Below, piece by piece: positions 50,405-62,391 of a stretch of DNA of 64,000 nucleotides. Both the position numbers and the translations under genes were made by a program. The stretch's first letter is position 1. Each line of letters begins with the position of its first letter. This DNA is from Litoditis marina (taxonomy: Eukaryota > Nematoda > Chromadorea > Rhabditida > Rhabditidae), in assembly GCA_964036275.1 (NCBI GenBank), contig OZ038433.1, positions 4,872,348-4,936,347 of the forward strand. The letters run 5' to 3'. Below the pieces are notes generated by a model that saw nothing but the letters and a program-made list of their open reading frames with translations, made no database searches and was not told the DNA's origin.

Positions 50405-52088
50405 AAAAAGTGGGGGTCCAACGAATGTGAGATTTGTCTTCTGCTGTGCACCCCTTAGACAACTACTCTCAAATGGAGCAGCTACTGCTACAAAAACCGA
50501 AAAATACTAATATACTCAAGTATAACTGTTCATTACAAACATACAAAAGTCGTAAAATATTCTCTCAAACTTGTAAACTAGAATCTACAAATCACAGATG
50601 TTAACTCAATGTACTCAATTATAGAGTTCCTGGCACAGCTGCGAAAGAGAGAATAACTGTTGAATAACATGACAAACGTTATAGCACCTAGAATTGAAGT
50701 AATGACAAAAAATGCCAACAATTCTGCACAAAACCAGGAACTCTATAATTGAGTACATTGAGTTAACATCTGTGATTTGTAGATTCTAGTTTACAGGTTT
50801 GAGAAAATATTTTACAACTTTTGTATGTTTGTAATGAACAGTTATACTTGAGTATATTAGTATTTTTCGGTTTTTGTAGCAGTAGCTGCTCCATTTGAGA
50901 GTAGCTGCTAGCTGTCTAAGCGGCGCACAGCAGAAGACAAATCTCACATTCGTTGGGCCCCCACATTTTCATGAATTTTTCTCTTTTTGTATACATGCCG
51001 CAGGTATGTGGTTTGATCTGTACGGTGCAGATAAAATTGTTTTCTTAATGAACCACTTGTCAAGTATTACCATCATTCGAAAAAAAAATATGCGTCAACA
51101 TTGCAGTTCTAAAAACTTACTTCATCTGCCCTTCAGAATCCCAGAATACGTCATGTTTGAATGAAGTTTCATCGTGAATTGACCATTTTTAAGAAACTTT
51201 CAGCATTCGAAAACATATTTCACGTCAATTTTTTTAAAAGTTGACGTCATCTGGTCTTCTGAATTCCAGAATAAGTCATATTTAGATAAAGTTTTATCGT
51301 TAATATACCATTTTTAAGATATTTTCAGCATTTGAAAATATATGTGACGTCAACTTTGCACTTTTCGAAAATGACGCCATCTGGTCTCCAGAATCCCAGA
51401 ATACGTTACTCTTAGATTGAGTTTCACCGTTAATTGACCCTTTCTAAGATTTTACCATCATTTGAAAATATATGTGACGTCAAATTCGCACTTTTCAAAA
51501 ATTACGTCATCTGGTCTCCAGAATCCTGAAGGACGTCAGAAGTAGAAGACTTACATCTAAATCGATGTCAGTTCATGTCGTGGTATCATACTTCAAATTT
51601 TACTTGAATTGGTTAGGACTGAGCTGAGTTATAACGCAATTTGATTTACGGCGACAGAGAGGGCGAGAGAGTGCCACGAAATGAAGAGACGCAGAGACAT
51701 TTTCAAAGACCTATAACTTGATGAAAAATGATTTTTTTCGAAAAAAAGTTTGCGCCCCCAAAGTTTGAGTGGGGTATCTATCGTGTCCCAAATTTTCAGT
51801 CAAATCAGTTCACACATAAAAATATCCCAGGAGTGCGCACCAACACACACAGATACACGACGGAAGTTGGCGGTCTACATGAAGCGCATAACGTCATAAC
51901 TCGGCTCAAACTCAATCAATTTCGTTCAAATTTCGAACATAGCTTGTAAATGTGCCATAGAAAATCAGCAAATCATAAAAAGTTTCGATTTGCACAATTT
52001 GACATTTTTGAGAGTGAACTAAAAAAAATGAAAGCGCGCATTAGCCGGACCAAAGACAAATCTCGCACAGCGCTTCGCGCTGCGCGCG
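50405..52088 (+). mobile_element. Composite 1.7-kb repeat, copy 1
   Basis: Three parts. (1) A foldback head: 50405-50635 pairs with 50734-50970, a near-perfect hairpin of about 230-bp arms. (2) A body of about 3.3 tandem units of about 128 bp (51124-51540), each with CATCTGGTCTCCAGAATC and GACGTCAA words. (3) A tail ending in CGCGCGCAGCGCG on the minus strand (end 52088). The same element lies inverted at 58136-59762. It encodes no protein I recognise, so it is non-autonomous. Both ends contain a GAGATTTGTCTT-type word. Confidence 0.82.
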
Positions 52089-53888
52089 AAATTAGCTGAA
52101 CTTCAAGTCAGTAAAATGCTATGGTTTTCAGAAGCAGCTCATTACACCCTCAGACGCTGGAACAATATTTTTCTCGCCACTCGGAAATATTTATGTTGAA
52201 TTATTTCGCTTCGGTGCGTTTCAGACCAGGTAAAAACAGACACTGAACAATGCGGAAAACTTTGAAAGTAAACAAAAACAAGCCTAGTTAGTTGAATCTC
52301 TCACAAGAGTAGTAGCTCTGAAAAACATCCTGAAATGAACCAGGAACACAATTTCTGTTCTGAACACATAGAAATTTCAGAATAACATAACAAAACAGCA
52401 ACAACTATAAAGAATGCTCGACAAAATGCGATACGGGGAGAGACAAAACCTTCGTTGAATTTATTTCGAATCAGTTAAACTGAGTTCAAATATGATCGTT
52501 AAGCACAAATTGATGCTTGTTTTCAACAATATTTTCGAGGCTATTCTGCGTCAAATGTGAACTAGTATGTGATATCTCTTCTACTCAAAATACAAAATAT
52601 TGGAAATATGTCTCTAAAAAAGTTATACGAAGATAACCGCAACCTCCAGAAAAAGAAAACAGAACCCCAACAAAAAAATACAATGAAGAGTTTCAACCAC
52701 ACGCATTAAAAACTCAAGCTGAACCATGATCGCCATGAAAATAATGCTCAACCTCAACCTCAAGAAAAGAGTAACGGCAACGCTAACATTAAAAAAAGCG
52801 TTGTCAAGAGGGGAGAAGTGGCAACTCCAAACGTACAGAAAAATAAAACGTGCCCTCAACCTGAACACGAACAAAAAGCGAACGTTGACTCGGCAGGTGA
52901 GAGGGTTAGCGGCAGTTGATCAAACGCATCATGGGCGTGAACAATCTGTCAAAAGACGCGGGTCGTATAAGATGAATCGACAGCCATTCAGGAGACAAAA
53001 AAACAGCTATAACCGAGGAAAGAAGGGGCTAATAAGCAGGGGAAACACGGACAATTACAACTTTTTTCGAATATGTTTTCGAGGTTGTTAGTGTATTCAC
53101 CGGTTTAAAGATTTTTATAAATAAAACAATCAACTACACCAGGTGGCCAGACGAATTGAAAAAGTTTTCCGGATCATTGGTTTTTTCCGGTGTTATCAGT
53201 GAGTCCGACGACAACACAGCTAAAACCGAGAGAAGAAGGGTCTAATAGGCAGGGGAACCATCACAAGTGACACTCAGCGACCGGATCAAATATGTCGAAA
53301 ACATTTCGGGTTATTAGTGAAAATCCCGGCCAATCTTACCTAGCCTGAGGAATTGAAAAAAACTTTCCGGATCATGGCTTGTTTCTCCGATCGAGAGTTA
53401 TATTGAAAATAATTACTTTTCGAAACATGGGTGAACTAGGCAAATGACACCCAGCCGGCGTAAGAATTACGTGGAAATATTCCCGAAATATTTCATTTTG
53501 ATCAGTTTTGAGTTTTCGGCAGATATTTCTCATTCTTACATTCAGCAACATGTGTGTTCTTCTCTAATTTCACAAGTAGTAGGTCTGCCGTCAGAAGAAC
53601 AACTTTCGCAAATACATTGAATTCACCTCAATGTTCACTTCGAGTACTCGAGCCACCTCTATCACAGATGCGAAAGAAGAACCAGCGAGCCGTGAGTTCA
53701 GATAATGTATACAAAAGCAGTTTTCGGTTAATTTAATTTCGCACGTTATCACGTGAATTCGAGAGTGCACCACAAATTGCGCGAATGTTGATTTATGCTT
53801 ATTTTTAATTGAATTTTCCCTCTAGTATGAACATATTTCTCCAAAACAAAACAAATTTTGAATGGTTTATTGAATATAATGTTCTGAT
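52089..53888. other. Spacer 3' of the NTF2-like gene
   Basis: No gene. A basic plus-strand frame (52726-53091) has no motif and no splice partner. A poly(A) signal for the minus-strand gene lies at 53866-53871. Confidence 0.55.
53866..53871 (-). terminator. Poly(A) signal of the NTF2-like gene
   Basis: AATAAA on the minus strand, 17 bp after the stop codon. Confidence 0.7.
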
Positions 53889-56747
53889 CTAGTTGTTGGC
53901 GTGCTTGGACGCGTGCAGCAGCATCCACTCGCCGTTGATCTAAAAACACTGATTGAAACACTTGAGTGATAAAAGGCGACTTCGACTATGGGAATGGTAT
54001 ATCATGTATACGAATAACATCTATGCGAATGTGAGCTATAAAGCGTGTGCTGCAGCCAAGTTTATAGTTGGAATGCTCAGACAAGTTTGTAGCGTCCTTG
54101 CCAAGAGAGTGCACAGGTCAGAAAGACGCAGACTGTCTGAGACTGTGAATGGCCTCATTGACCTCAGTGTTCCCGCTTATCTGGCTTCCAAATGTTTCGG
54201 GAACTATACCTTTTCCCATAGATGAGTGATGGCTCCGTACTCGCTCTCAAAGGGAGCCTGGCGGATCATCGAATACGCTCCGTGGTCGATAGCGTAGCGG
54301 CCACCAAGGTTCTCGATGTTCAGATGACGAACCTTAAAATATAGTAATAATAAACGTTGTAGTAATAAAGTTGACTCTCATCGAAATGTAATAGTAATTG
54401 TTCAAGTGAAAAGTGACTGAGTTGAACTTTAGCAATACCCATTTCCGAGATTTCAGAGAGAGCGCGTTAAATACTCAATCAAACATGAAAGCATTGCCAA
54501 GTGGTATCTCAAATCACATCGATTACAATAACCATACAAATAGAGGTAAGCTGAATGAAAGTGACACAAACCAGGAGAATAGGAAAGAAAATCAGTACCG
54601 AAAGTGGTACGTTTCGCCTCTACCCAAACTGACGTGGAACTTATAGTGACTTTTTTAATTTTCATACCCTGGTTTTTGACTACTACAATTTATTGAATAA
54701 AGTTGAGGTTGTTCGAATGTAACACAACTATTGACTCAACAAAAACCTACTTTGAAGTGTTGGGCTTGACGTAGGTATCTCTCTTCCAGTACGAAGTGGA
54801 AAATGTCTGAAAACGAGCATTTCGTTAAGGGGGGACAGAAAGGAAAGTTCATATTAAAGAGCTGCTAATTTGAAACCGATATATACAAATTTTTACTTAC
54901 ACTAACAAACCTACAAATTTGCATACGGTTGACACGTGTTTGCCTGTTTTGGCGCGCGCAACGTTATATTTAGGTACCCCGTGGTACCTGAAGTAGCTTT
55001 CCATTCTGCTTTCCGCGAGAAACACGCGTTCAATGTATATTGATACCTCGTGGGAGCCAAACGAAGTAATCTCTCTTCTAAACCGAATTTTTATTGTAAA
55101 CATATTTTTCTGAACATTTATGGACATCGGAATGAAACCCACCCTCTTTTCCTTGTCTGGTTGGGATGTGGTCTACAGAGAGCGTGGCGTTTTCAACGAA
55201 CACCTAGAAGAAATTTAGTTGCCACTCTTGATATTGCCAACATTTTCCGATCATATCAATGAAACGAATATTTGCACGGTAATCACATACTAGTATTGCC
55301 ATTTACAATGAAAACTACCTCGATGCCTGAAATTCGAGCGTGAACTATAAGTCGTTGTAAAAGTCTGAGAGAAGGGAGTCTAGACATTTCGTGACTCTCT
55401 TTCTCTCTTTTCTCTTTGATGCAACATTGTCTGAATCAAGATAAGAGAAGTGGCCTACCAGATCGACTGCGGCTCTGACTTCTCCGGCATCGAAATATTT
55501 CTCGAACAGCTGGGCTTTGGTCTTGATTTGATCCTCGTCGCTAATGGGCAACTGGCTGATTTCCCTACCCGCGACAGCAGCTGAAAAGTTATAGTCGTCG
55601 CCAACGGAAAGACGGAAAGGTACTTTATATCTTAATTTTCGCTGTGCACGCTGTAAAAAAAACCCATGTCTTCGATCGGGAACCTTCTCTACCACACATT
55701 CTCCCAGCAAAGTGGTTTGTGCCCAGCTACGAATGGTTTACTCGCAGGTTCGATTCCGGCGAGAAACAACAATTCATAAATTTGGCACCCCCTATATCGA
55801 GAGTGACCAAATCGTCCATGTAGTTTGATCTCGATTTACGCCCTGATTTAGTTTCGACCGAGAAACAACGAAATCAAACTACAAACACAGCGGGATCGGA
55901 CAACGTGTGAGCCCTGATCTGTGAAGCGAATCTTTCTTCCCTTCCTATCTTTCTCTCTCTCTCTCTCTATGATCCTCATTGCACTCTTGAAACGTATTAA
56001 GATATATTACGTTTCTCCCTCTCTCTCTATCTGTCTTTTCCTTTCTCTCTTTATTTTCCTCTCTCTCTCTCACCCTTATATCCTCTAAAGTATCGTCCCC
56101 CTCTCCCTCCTCTGCCTCCTCTGCCTCCTCTGCCACCTCTGCCTCCACTGCCTCTTCCTACTTGATTCTTGTCGAACACTTCATCCATCCTATCATTAAA
56201 CTCACTGGCTGCAATTGAGAAAGGTTGAACAGAAGTTGGTTTGTAGTTTGAACATAGAGTTACCGCTTTCTTACTAGGAAGCTCTGCGAATTAAAACGAA
56301 ATACAAACAGAAAAGAAAACATTTCTTTCTGTGTGTTGATGATTTATTTCAAAGCAAAAATTTCAAAGGTTTTCCAAAGAAGGCCTGTTTGTAGTTCGAT
56401 CAATTTTCGGACGAATCTCGTTAATTATGGCATGGTTACTAGGTGAATGCTAGATAAACTTATGGTGACTAAACAAATGTGTGATGTGTGAAATCTGCCG
56501 CGTGATGAAGTATTTGCAAGGAGGTTTGCGTTCGTCTTGAGAGATATGCTGTGTACCACTCCACTTTATCATCAAAAGCTAAAGTTGAGACAAAACTTTC
56601 AGTGTTAGTTTTCATTCGATTTTTTCGTGTGAATTGGAATTTTTCAATCGAATGGAGGTTCTGGGAGTTGTAAGTGAAATCAAGGGAAAAGGTGACTCTA
56701 CCTTGAACGGCGACGGCGCAAACGAGAAGAAGAACGAAGGTTTTCAT
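53889..56747 (-). CDS. Secreted NTF2-like/SnoaL-like (DUF4440-type) small protein
   Basis: Six in-phase exons: 56747-56702, 55580-55459, 55203-55143, 54806-54751, 54332-54210 and 53939-53889. They encode 152 residues. MKTFVLLLVCAVAVQ is a clean signal peptide, so the protein is probably secreted. The mature part opens with a helix (DQIKTKAQLFEKYFDAGEV), then FVENATLSVD, then LGGRYAIDH and HLWEKINGEWMLLHAS near the end. This helix-then-strands order, ending xGEWxLLHxS, is that of the NTF2-like fold (SnoaL/DUF4440 families); the exact family is inferred. No catalytic residues can be named. A paralogous last exon lies at 63807-63760, so this is a tandem pair. A tRNA-like repeat sits in intron 1, ending 8-10 bp from the exon 2 acceptor. 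Confidence 0.75.
55590..55800 (+). repeat. tRNA-like-module repeat, copy 1
   Basis: Starts ATAGTCGTCGCCAACGGAAAG and ends with TTTGGCACC. It contains a B-box (GGTTCGATTCC at 55748) and a decayed A-box. Same structure as copies at 60166-60358 and 61874-62070. It lies in intron 1 of the NTF2-like gene. Confidence 0.7.
55818..55893. repeat. GTAGTTTGATC-family foldback
   Basis: ATGTAGTTTGATCTC on the left pairs with AAATCAAACTACA on the right, followed by ACACAGCGG. In intron 1 of the NTF2-like gene. Confidence 0.75.
55935..56155. repeat. CT-rich and CTC-CCT tandem tract
   Basis: CTCTCT runs followed by tandem units close to CTCTGCCTC (56105-56155), in intron 1 of the NTF2-like gene. Confidence 0.85.
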
Positions 56748-57747
56748 TGTGGATGATGGTTTCCCAGTCGCGTCCCGACCTTTTATACACACTATTTAGC
56801 CTAAAATTAAATCAATTACATGCAAAAACTGGCCAACTTGAAAGGCGTAATTGCTTTTCATTTGGATTCTGTCATACACGTTCCCATGAAATGACAAAGC
56901 CCATCATTTCTTGAACAGATCTAATGGCTATAATGAACAGGACCTCATTTGTAGGCGATATATTTTTTCAAATTGAATAATAATAACAGCATGAGACTTT
57001 GAAACGTATTGCTATCAAGCTATTTTTAGAACAACATGATCACATGTTTTTCGAAGGTGAATGGCGAAAGTGCACTTTTTTGGTCATTCTCGGTGGTTTC
57101 GAATTTCGAGCGGTTTTTGCTGTAGTTATAGTGATTACTACTGGGACTCCTAAGGTACGCAATCAAACTTTGCAATGGCCGATTTCAAAGGTCATCTTCA
57201 ATTTTTTCATAAGTGCTTTGGAACGCTCTTGGTTATATGGAATCAGAATCAATAAAAAGGAATAAGAAATTGCAGAAACTATTCACTCCTACAATAATAT
57301 TCACGAAAAGCAAACGCACTGAAAGTTATGTTTTCCTATTGTGGGAGTCTCAAAAGGAATAAGAACGGCTAAAGAAAAGAACCAGGTTCTCGGCCCTTGG
57401 TTTGAGCGAAATGAAGGAACAGGAAAAACTTCACGATATAGAGAATTTATACGACAACAGAATAGAAAAATGATGGGAAGTTCCAAGCTGCTGCCTGGCG
57501 GTTCAGTCTCGATTTTGAAACTAATCCTTCGTCTAACCGTGGGTCTGGTAACCTGACCTTCTTTGTGTTTACGGTTCCCTCAGCCGGTAATTGAAATGTC
57601 ACTTGAAACGAGGAATCCTTTACCCTTTATTTACAACCCAAAACTTGGTTATTACTGTAATTTTAATGATAACATGTTTTTCTTTCCGGTCAATTCCAGG
57701 TTAAAAAGCAAGGAAACCAGAATACACAGTGACCATAAAAGGGGAGG
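56748..57747. other. Upstream region of the NTF2-like gene
   Basis: The promoter region. No gene and no identifiable regulatory motif. A word near 57325-57350 (CCTATTGTGGGAGTCTC) resembles words in GPCR intron 1 (about 42350 and 42520). Confidence 0.5.
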
Positions 57748-58135
57748 TTAAAGGGACCGTACCTCTATAATAGGATTGAAACAAAAAAAGTGAAATTCTA
57801 AAAAAACTATCTTATTCGAAGTCATTCATATAGATTCACCATTCGTCAAATAAAATGAAAAAATCGCATTTCAATTGAGCTTTAAATCATTCCAGTCATC
57901 ATTCGGGCTACTGTAGCTTGCAATTTTGAAGTACGGTAGGTGATGTTGCAAAGGTCACAGCCGTGATCGCACGTACTGGACCACAACCTCACACGGGGAC
58001 GCGGCCTGCGCTTCATTTTTTCAAGCTGTTTACGTCTTTAACACGAGTTGTTTTCGATCGTTTTTAGTTGTTTCATGTATTTTGAAGTGTTTAGTTTGAG
58101 CTTAAAAGGTTTGGGAGTTAAGCCGAGCAATAAAT

Positions 58136-58364
58136 CGCGCGCAGCGCGAAGCGCTGTGCGAGATTTGTCTTTGGTCCGGCTAATGCGCGCTTTCATTTTT
58201 TTAGTTCACTCTCAAAAAGGTCCACTTGTGCAAATCAAAACTTTTTATGACTTGCTGATTTTCTATGGCACATTTACAAGCTATGTTCGAAATTTGAACG
58301 AAATTGATCGAGTTTGAGCCGAGTTATGACGTTATGCGCGTCATGCAGACCGCCAACTTCCGCC

Positions 58365-58401
<37 letters not shown>

Positions 58402-59762
58402 CGCACTCCTGGAAAATTTTTATGTGTGAACCGATTTGACTGAAAATTTGGGACACGATAGATATCCCACTCAAACCTTGGGGGCGCAAACTTTTTTTCG
58501 AAAAAAATAATTTTTCATCAAGTTATAGGTCTTTGAAAATGTCTCTGCGTCTCTTCATTCCGTGCACTCTCTCGCCCTCTCTGTCGGTGTAAATCAAATT
58601 GCGTTATAACTCAGCTCAGTCCTAACCAATTCAAGTAAAATTTGAAGTATGATACCACGACATGAACTGACACCGATTTAGATGTAAGTCTTCTATTGAT
58701 GACGTCATCGAGGATTCTGGAGCTCAGATGACGTCATTTTTGAAAAGTGCAAAGTTGACGTCACATATATTTTCAAATGATGGTAATATCTTAGAAAGGG
58801 TCAATTAACGGTAAAACTCAATCTAAGAGTAACGTATTCTAGGATTCTGGAGACCAGATGACGTAATTTTTGAAAAGTGCAAAGTTGACGTCACATATAT
58901 TTTCAAATGCTGAAAATATCTTAAAAATGGTATATTAACGATAAAACTTCATCTAAATATGACTTATTCTGAAATTCAGAAGGCCAGATGACGTCAACTT
59001 TTAAGAAAATTGACGTGAAATGTGTTTTCGAATGCTGAAAGTTTCTTAAAAATGGTCAATTCACGATGAAACTTCATTCAAACATGACGTATTCTGGGAT
59101 TTTGAAGAGCATATGAAGTAAGTTGTCAGAAGTGCAATGTTGATGTCATATTTTCTTCGAATGATGGTAAACAATTTTACACCGTACAGATCAAACAACC
59201 TCTCTACATACCTACGGCATGTATACAAAAATAGAAAAATTAATAAAAAGTGGGGGACCCAACGACTGTGAGATTTGTCTTCTGCTGTGCGCCCCTTAGA
59301 CAACTACTCTCAAATGGAGCAGCTACTGCTACAAAAAACCGAAAAATACTAATATACTCAAGTATAACTGTTCATTACAAACATACAAAAGTCGTAAAAT
59401 ATTTTCTCAAACCTGTTAACTAAAATCTACAATCACAGATGTTAACTCAACGTACTGAATTATAGAGATCCTGGTTTTGTGCACAATGGTTGGCATTTTT
59501 TGTCATTACTTTAATTCTAGGTGCTATAACGTTTGTCATATTATTCAACCGTTGTTCTCTCTTTCGCAGCTGTGACTTGTAGATTCTAGTTAACAGGTTT
59601 GAGAAAATATTTTACGACTTTTGTATGTTTGTAATGAACAGTTATACTTGAGTATATTAGTATTTTTCGGTTTTTGTAGCAGTAGCTGCTCCATTTGAGA
59701 GTAGTTGTCTAAGGGGCGCACAGCAGAAGACAAATCTCACAGTCGTTGGGTCCCCACTTTTT
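58136..59762 (-). mobile_element. Composite 1.6-kb repeat, copy 2 (inverted)
   Basis: Reverse complement of the element at 50405-52088: tail first (CGCGCGCAGCGCG at 58136), tandem body (about 58700-59165), then the foldback head (59250-59762). It contains a (GT)n expansion at 58368-58399 that copy 1 lacks. Confidence 0.82.
58368..58399. repeat. (GT)n microsatellite
   Basis: About 15 GT units inside composite repeat copy 2. The same place in copy 1 (about 51842-51858) has only a few CA units. Confidence 0.9.
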
Positions 59763-60165
59763 ATTAATTACAGAGTTATCTTTATTCAATTATTGTTCAT
59801 TCATTTCTATACGTCTTTTTCAAAACTCTTTCATTTGTGTGGGCTGCCTTCACTATTTTTGCCGATTTCATGTTATTTATATGTTCAGGTCATCGAATGA
59901 ACTCGCCTAAACGGCAGAAAATGGTCGGGAAGGCTGTTTCGTTTAGTGTACCTGAGTTTGATACGGACAGAGCGGCGCATTGCTGTGCGTGTCCATGAAA
60001 ATAGGGTACGTGCCGTGGCTTCCGTGTTGTGGCCGCACTCAAATTTGCTCAAAAACCACCAAATTCGCGAAATTTTCACTAATTCCGATTGTTTCGTCTA
60101 TTTTTCGTTCCCATGTTTCCACCGATCACTCAAACCATCAAATTAAAGAGGTACGGTCCCTTTAA

Positions 60166-60358
60166 ATATAGTCGTCACCAACGGAAAGGCGGGTCGGTAC
60201 TGTATAGCTCACTTATAGACCCACACATGTGTTCGATTTGAAACCTTGCCGGTTATGTGCACTAATAGCGCAGTGGTCAGCGCCCTGCTACGAATATTTT
60301 GTTCGCGGGTTCGATTCCGGCGAGAGACACAAATTAGTACATTTGGCACCCACTATAG
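60166..60358 (+). repeat. tRNA-like-module repeat, copy 2
   Basis: ATAGTCGTCACCAACGGAAAG is followed by a tRNA-like part: A-box TAGCGCAGTGGTCAGCGC (about 60267) and B-box GGTTCGATTCC (about 60307). It ends TTTGGCACCCACTATA. Acceptor arms do not pair well, so it is not a functional tRNA gene. Confidence 0.75.
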
Positions 60359-60611
60359 AGACCGGTTACTTCAAAGATTGGCTCAGCTTCAGGTGTTCTC
60401 TGCAATGGAAACTTAACTCATTGGAGAAAATAACCGGCAGCTACGCCACGGTACCTTCCTCTATTCGAGGCGTGGTTAGAAATCCATTGAAAAGCAATAT
60501 CTTACGAACTTCACATGAGATTCTATTGATTTATATTTCTATGCTTTACCATAAGAAGTTAACGAGTTGCTCATGAGGTGTTCATGAGATCATCTGAGTT
60601 TCTCATATGTT

Positions 60612-60670
60612 CCTTTCAACCTCATGAGAAACTCATATTACTCATATGAGTTTCTCATTAGGTTGAAAGG
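60612..60670. repeat. Perfect hairpin
   Basis: CCTTTCAACCTCATGAGAAA on the left returns as its near-exact complement on the right, with a loop of about 5 bases. Confidence 0.85.
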
Positions 60671-60814
60671 ATCGCTACGCCGCCAGGAGTGTTTACACTC
60701 TCAACTGTGAGAAAATCTTCTTTTCACCTGGTTTTTCCTATCGTTTTCCCCCTTGCCCTTTCTCCATCTCAAACTCCGCTTCACATACTGCTTTCAAAGT
60801 ATGCATGAACATTC

Positions 60815-60920
60815 CTTGCCGGGTGTGATCCGGCCGGGATGTAACCCGGGCCCGTCTCGGGTTGGGGTAATCGGTATGCACAGGCATCCCGGCCGGGTTG
60901 GGTTAGATCCCGGCGGGATT
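60815..60920. repeat. GC-rich inverted repeat
   Basis: GGATCTAACCC/GGGTTGGG and CCGGCCGGGAT/ATCCCGGCCGG words pair imperfectly. Similar in kind to the foldback at 24726-24830. Confidence 0.6.
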
Positions 60921-61873
60921 TTGTCGGGAAAGGCGTTTTTCAGGTTAACAATGTACTTTTCTTAGCCCATAGATGATGATGAAATAGTAATTATGTATTT
61001 TTGATTATATTAAACAAATTAAGTGTTACGTATAGCATTATCCTGCTATTTATTCAAAAACCTGATGTCTCGTTCCTATGCGTCCCGTGTTTTAATTTTC
61101 TCCTTTTATTCACCATTTCATCAATTTTCTTATGTTCATAATGTTTCTTTTTTTTCTCGTTTACCAATTTCTTCTGGTTAGTTTGGCTTTTCTGCCTTTA
61201 TTTCCCTTCTCTTCAAAAGCGCATTGCCTTTTTTCTTTTTACCTATATTTTCCTAACTCTGTCTTTCACTCTGTTTTTTTTCTCGTTAATGCTCTTCCTT
61301 TATAATAGTTTTCTGTCGAACAATTGTTCAAAATATGGATTCCTACACTAACAGGCAGGCGCTTCTTCGAAAGGCAAATCTCATTGGTATTCTTTACGAA
61401 CCAAAAATCCATAGACAGCATATGTTGAATCGTTAATGGTCATAATGAAGAAATATTGGAAATGCTGAATGCCGACAAACAGACATACGTTATTGGAATG
61501 TCTTGGTTGGGAAGAAGTTCAATAAAAATATACATTTGTACGTCAGTAGTTAACGTTCCCTCCAAGATCAAGATTGCTTCTTATACTCTGTTTCACCAAT
61601 CGATGTCCTTCTACAGTACTCCGTTGAATGTTCAGGAGGCTTTTTCCATTGTAGAATCCGTTATTTTGGTTTCAAACTTTCAGAGTTTGTAGGAATTTGG
61701 AGACGCTAACGTAACGTTGAACGTGGAAGTTTGAACATCTTACGATAGAGAGTTATAAGTGGGTGAAACATACTATATGTGATTTTTGCGCTGAAGAGGT
61801 TTCGATGTGTGACGAAAGTGTTGAATAATTGCAGAAACATGGGTGAGAGGGCTGACACGATTGAATCTCTTTG
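60921..61873. other. Spacer without recognised gene
   Basis: AT- and CT-rich. No exon or repeat I can assign. The short frame at 61456-61692 lacks support. Confidence 0.5.
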
Positions 61874-62070
61874 CTATAGTGAGTGCCAAATTTATACATT
61901 TCTGTCTCTTGCAGGAATCCAACCTGCGAGCAAAGTTTCGTAGCAGGGCGCCAACCACTGCGCCATTAGAGCACATGGCTGGAATGCTTTGGAATCGAAG
62001 ACAGATGTGCGTACACAGCGGAAAGTAAGATATACAGTACCCTCCCGCCTTTCCGTTGGCTAAGACTATA
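61874..62070 (-). repeat. tRNA-like-module repeat, copy 3
   Basis: On the minus strand: CCAACGGAAAGGCGGGAGGG, then TCTAATGGCGCAGTGGTTGG (A-box), then GCAGGTTGGATTCCTGC (B-box), then AAATTTGGCACTCACTATA. It abuts MITE-like copy 2. Confidence 0.75.
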
Positions 62071-62215
62071 TGTACTGTTAGTCAAATTGCACAGTCACGT
62101 GAAACATGTTGAACACCGCAAAATTCAGAAACGTGTAATACCAAGTTGCACAATTCCTCATTAGAATACTAAATCTACGTGACTATTCAATTGACTTCTA
62201 GTATACATACTATTG
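62070..62215. repeat. MITE-like repeat, copy 2
   Basis: GTACTGTTAGTC through CTTCTAGTATAC; shares CACGTGAAACATGTTGAAC and CCTCATTAGAATACTAA words with the other copies. Confidence 0.75.
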
Positions 62216-62391
62216 ACAAAACGTCAATATGATAGCTGTCCAACTTATGTAAAACTGGCTATTTGTTTCGAGAGTGAGAGTATCCGGTTAGAGGGAACAA
62301 CAGGTTTAGGATTCTTCCCGCTTTTTGTCTCCTCACATTACTGAGAGGATTTCTTCTAGGACGTATTGCAATCGTCCTTTAAAGGACCGGT

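Larger units (their letters stand above)
57748..60165. mobile_element. 2.4-kb element with 19-bp terminal inverted repeats
   Basis: TTAAAGGGACCGTACCTCT at 57748 and its exact complement at the right end (60147-60165) bound the element. TTAA at both outer edges could be a target-site duplication. The interior holds no transposase, but the 1.6-kb repeat copy (58136-59762) is inserted in it. A non-autonomous DNA transposon is the likely class. Confidence 0.7.

Noticed and set aside
51124..51540. CRISPR-like array
   Set aside because: The units of about 128 bp are diverged direct repeats of a transposon body without spacers; the DNA is eukaryotic.
52726..53091. 121-codon basic frame
   Set aside because: Composition driven by A-rich sequence; no domain or splice support.
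60258..60335. Functional tRNA gene
   Set aside because: A- and B-boxes are present but the acceptor arms do not pair, and the same module occurs in two other repeat copies.
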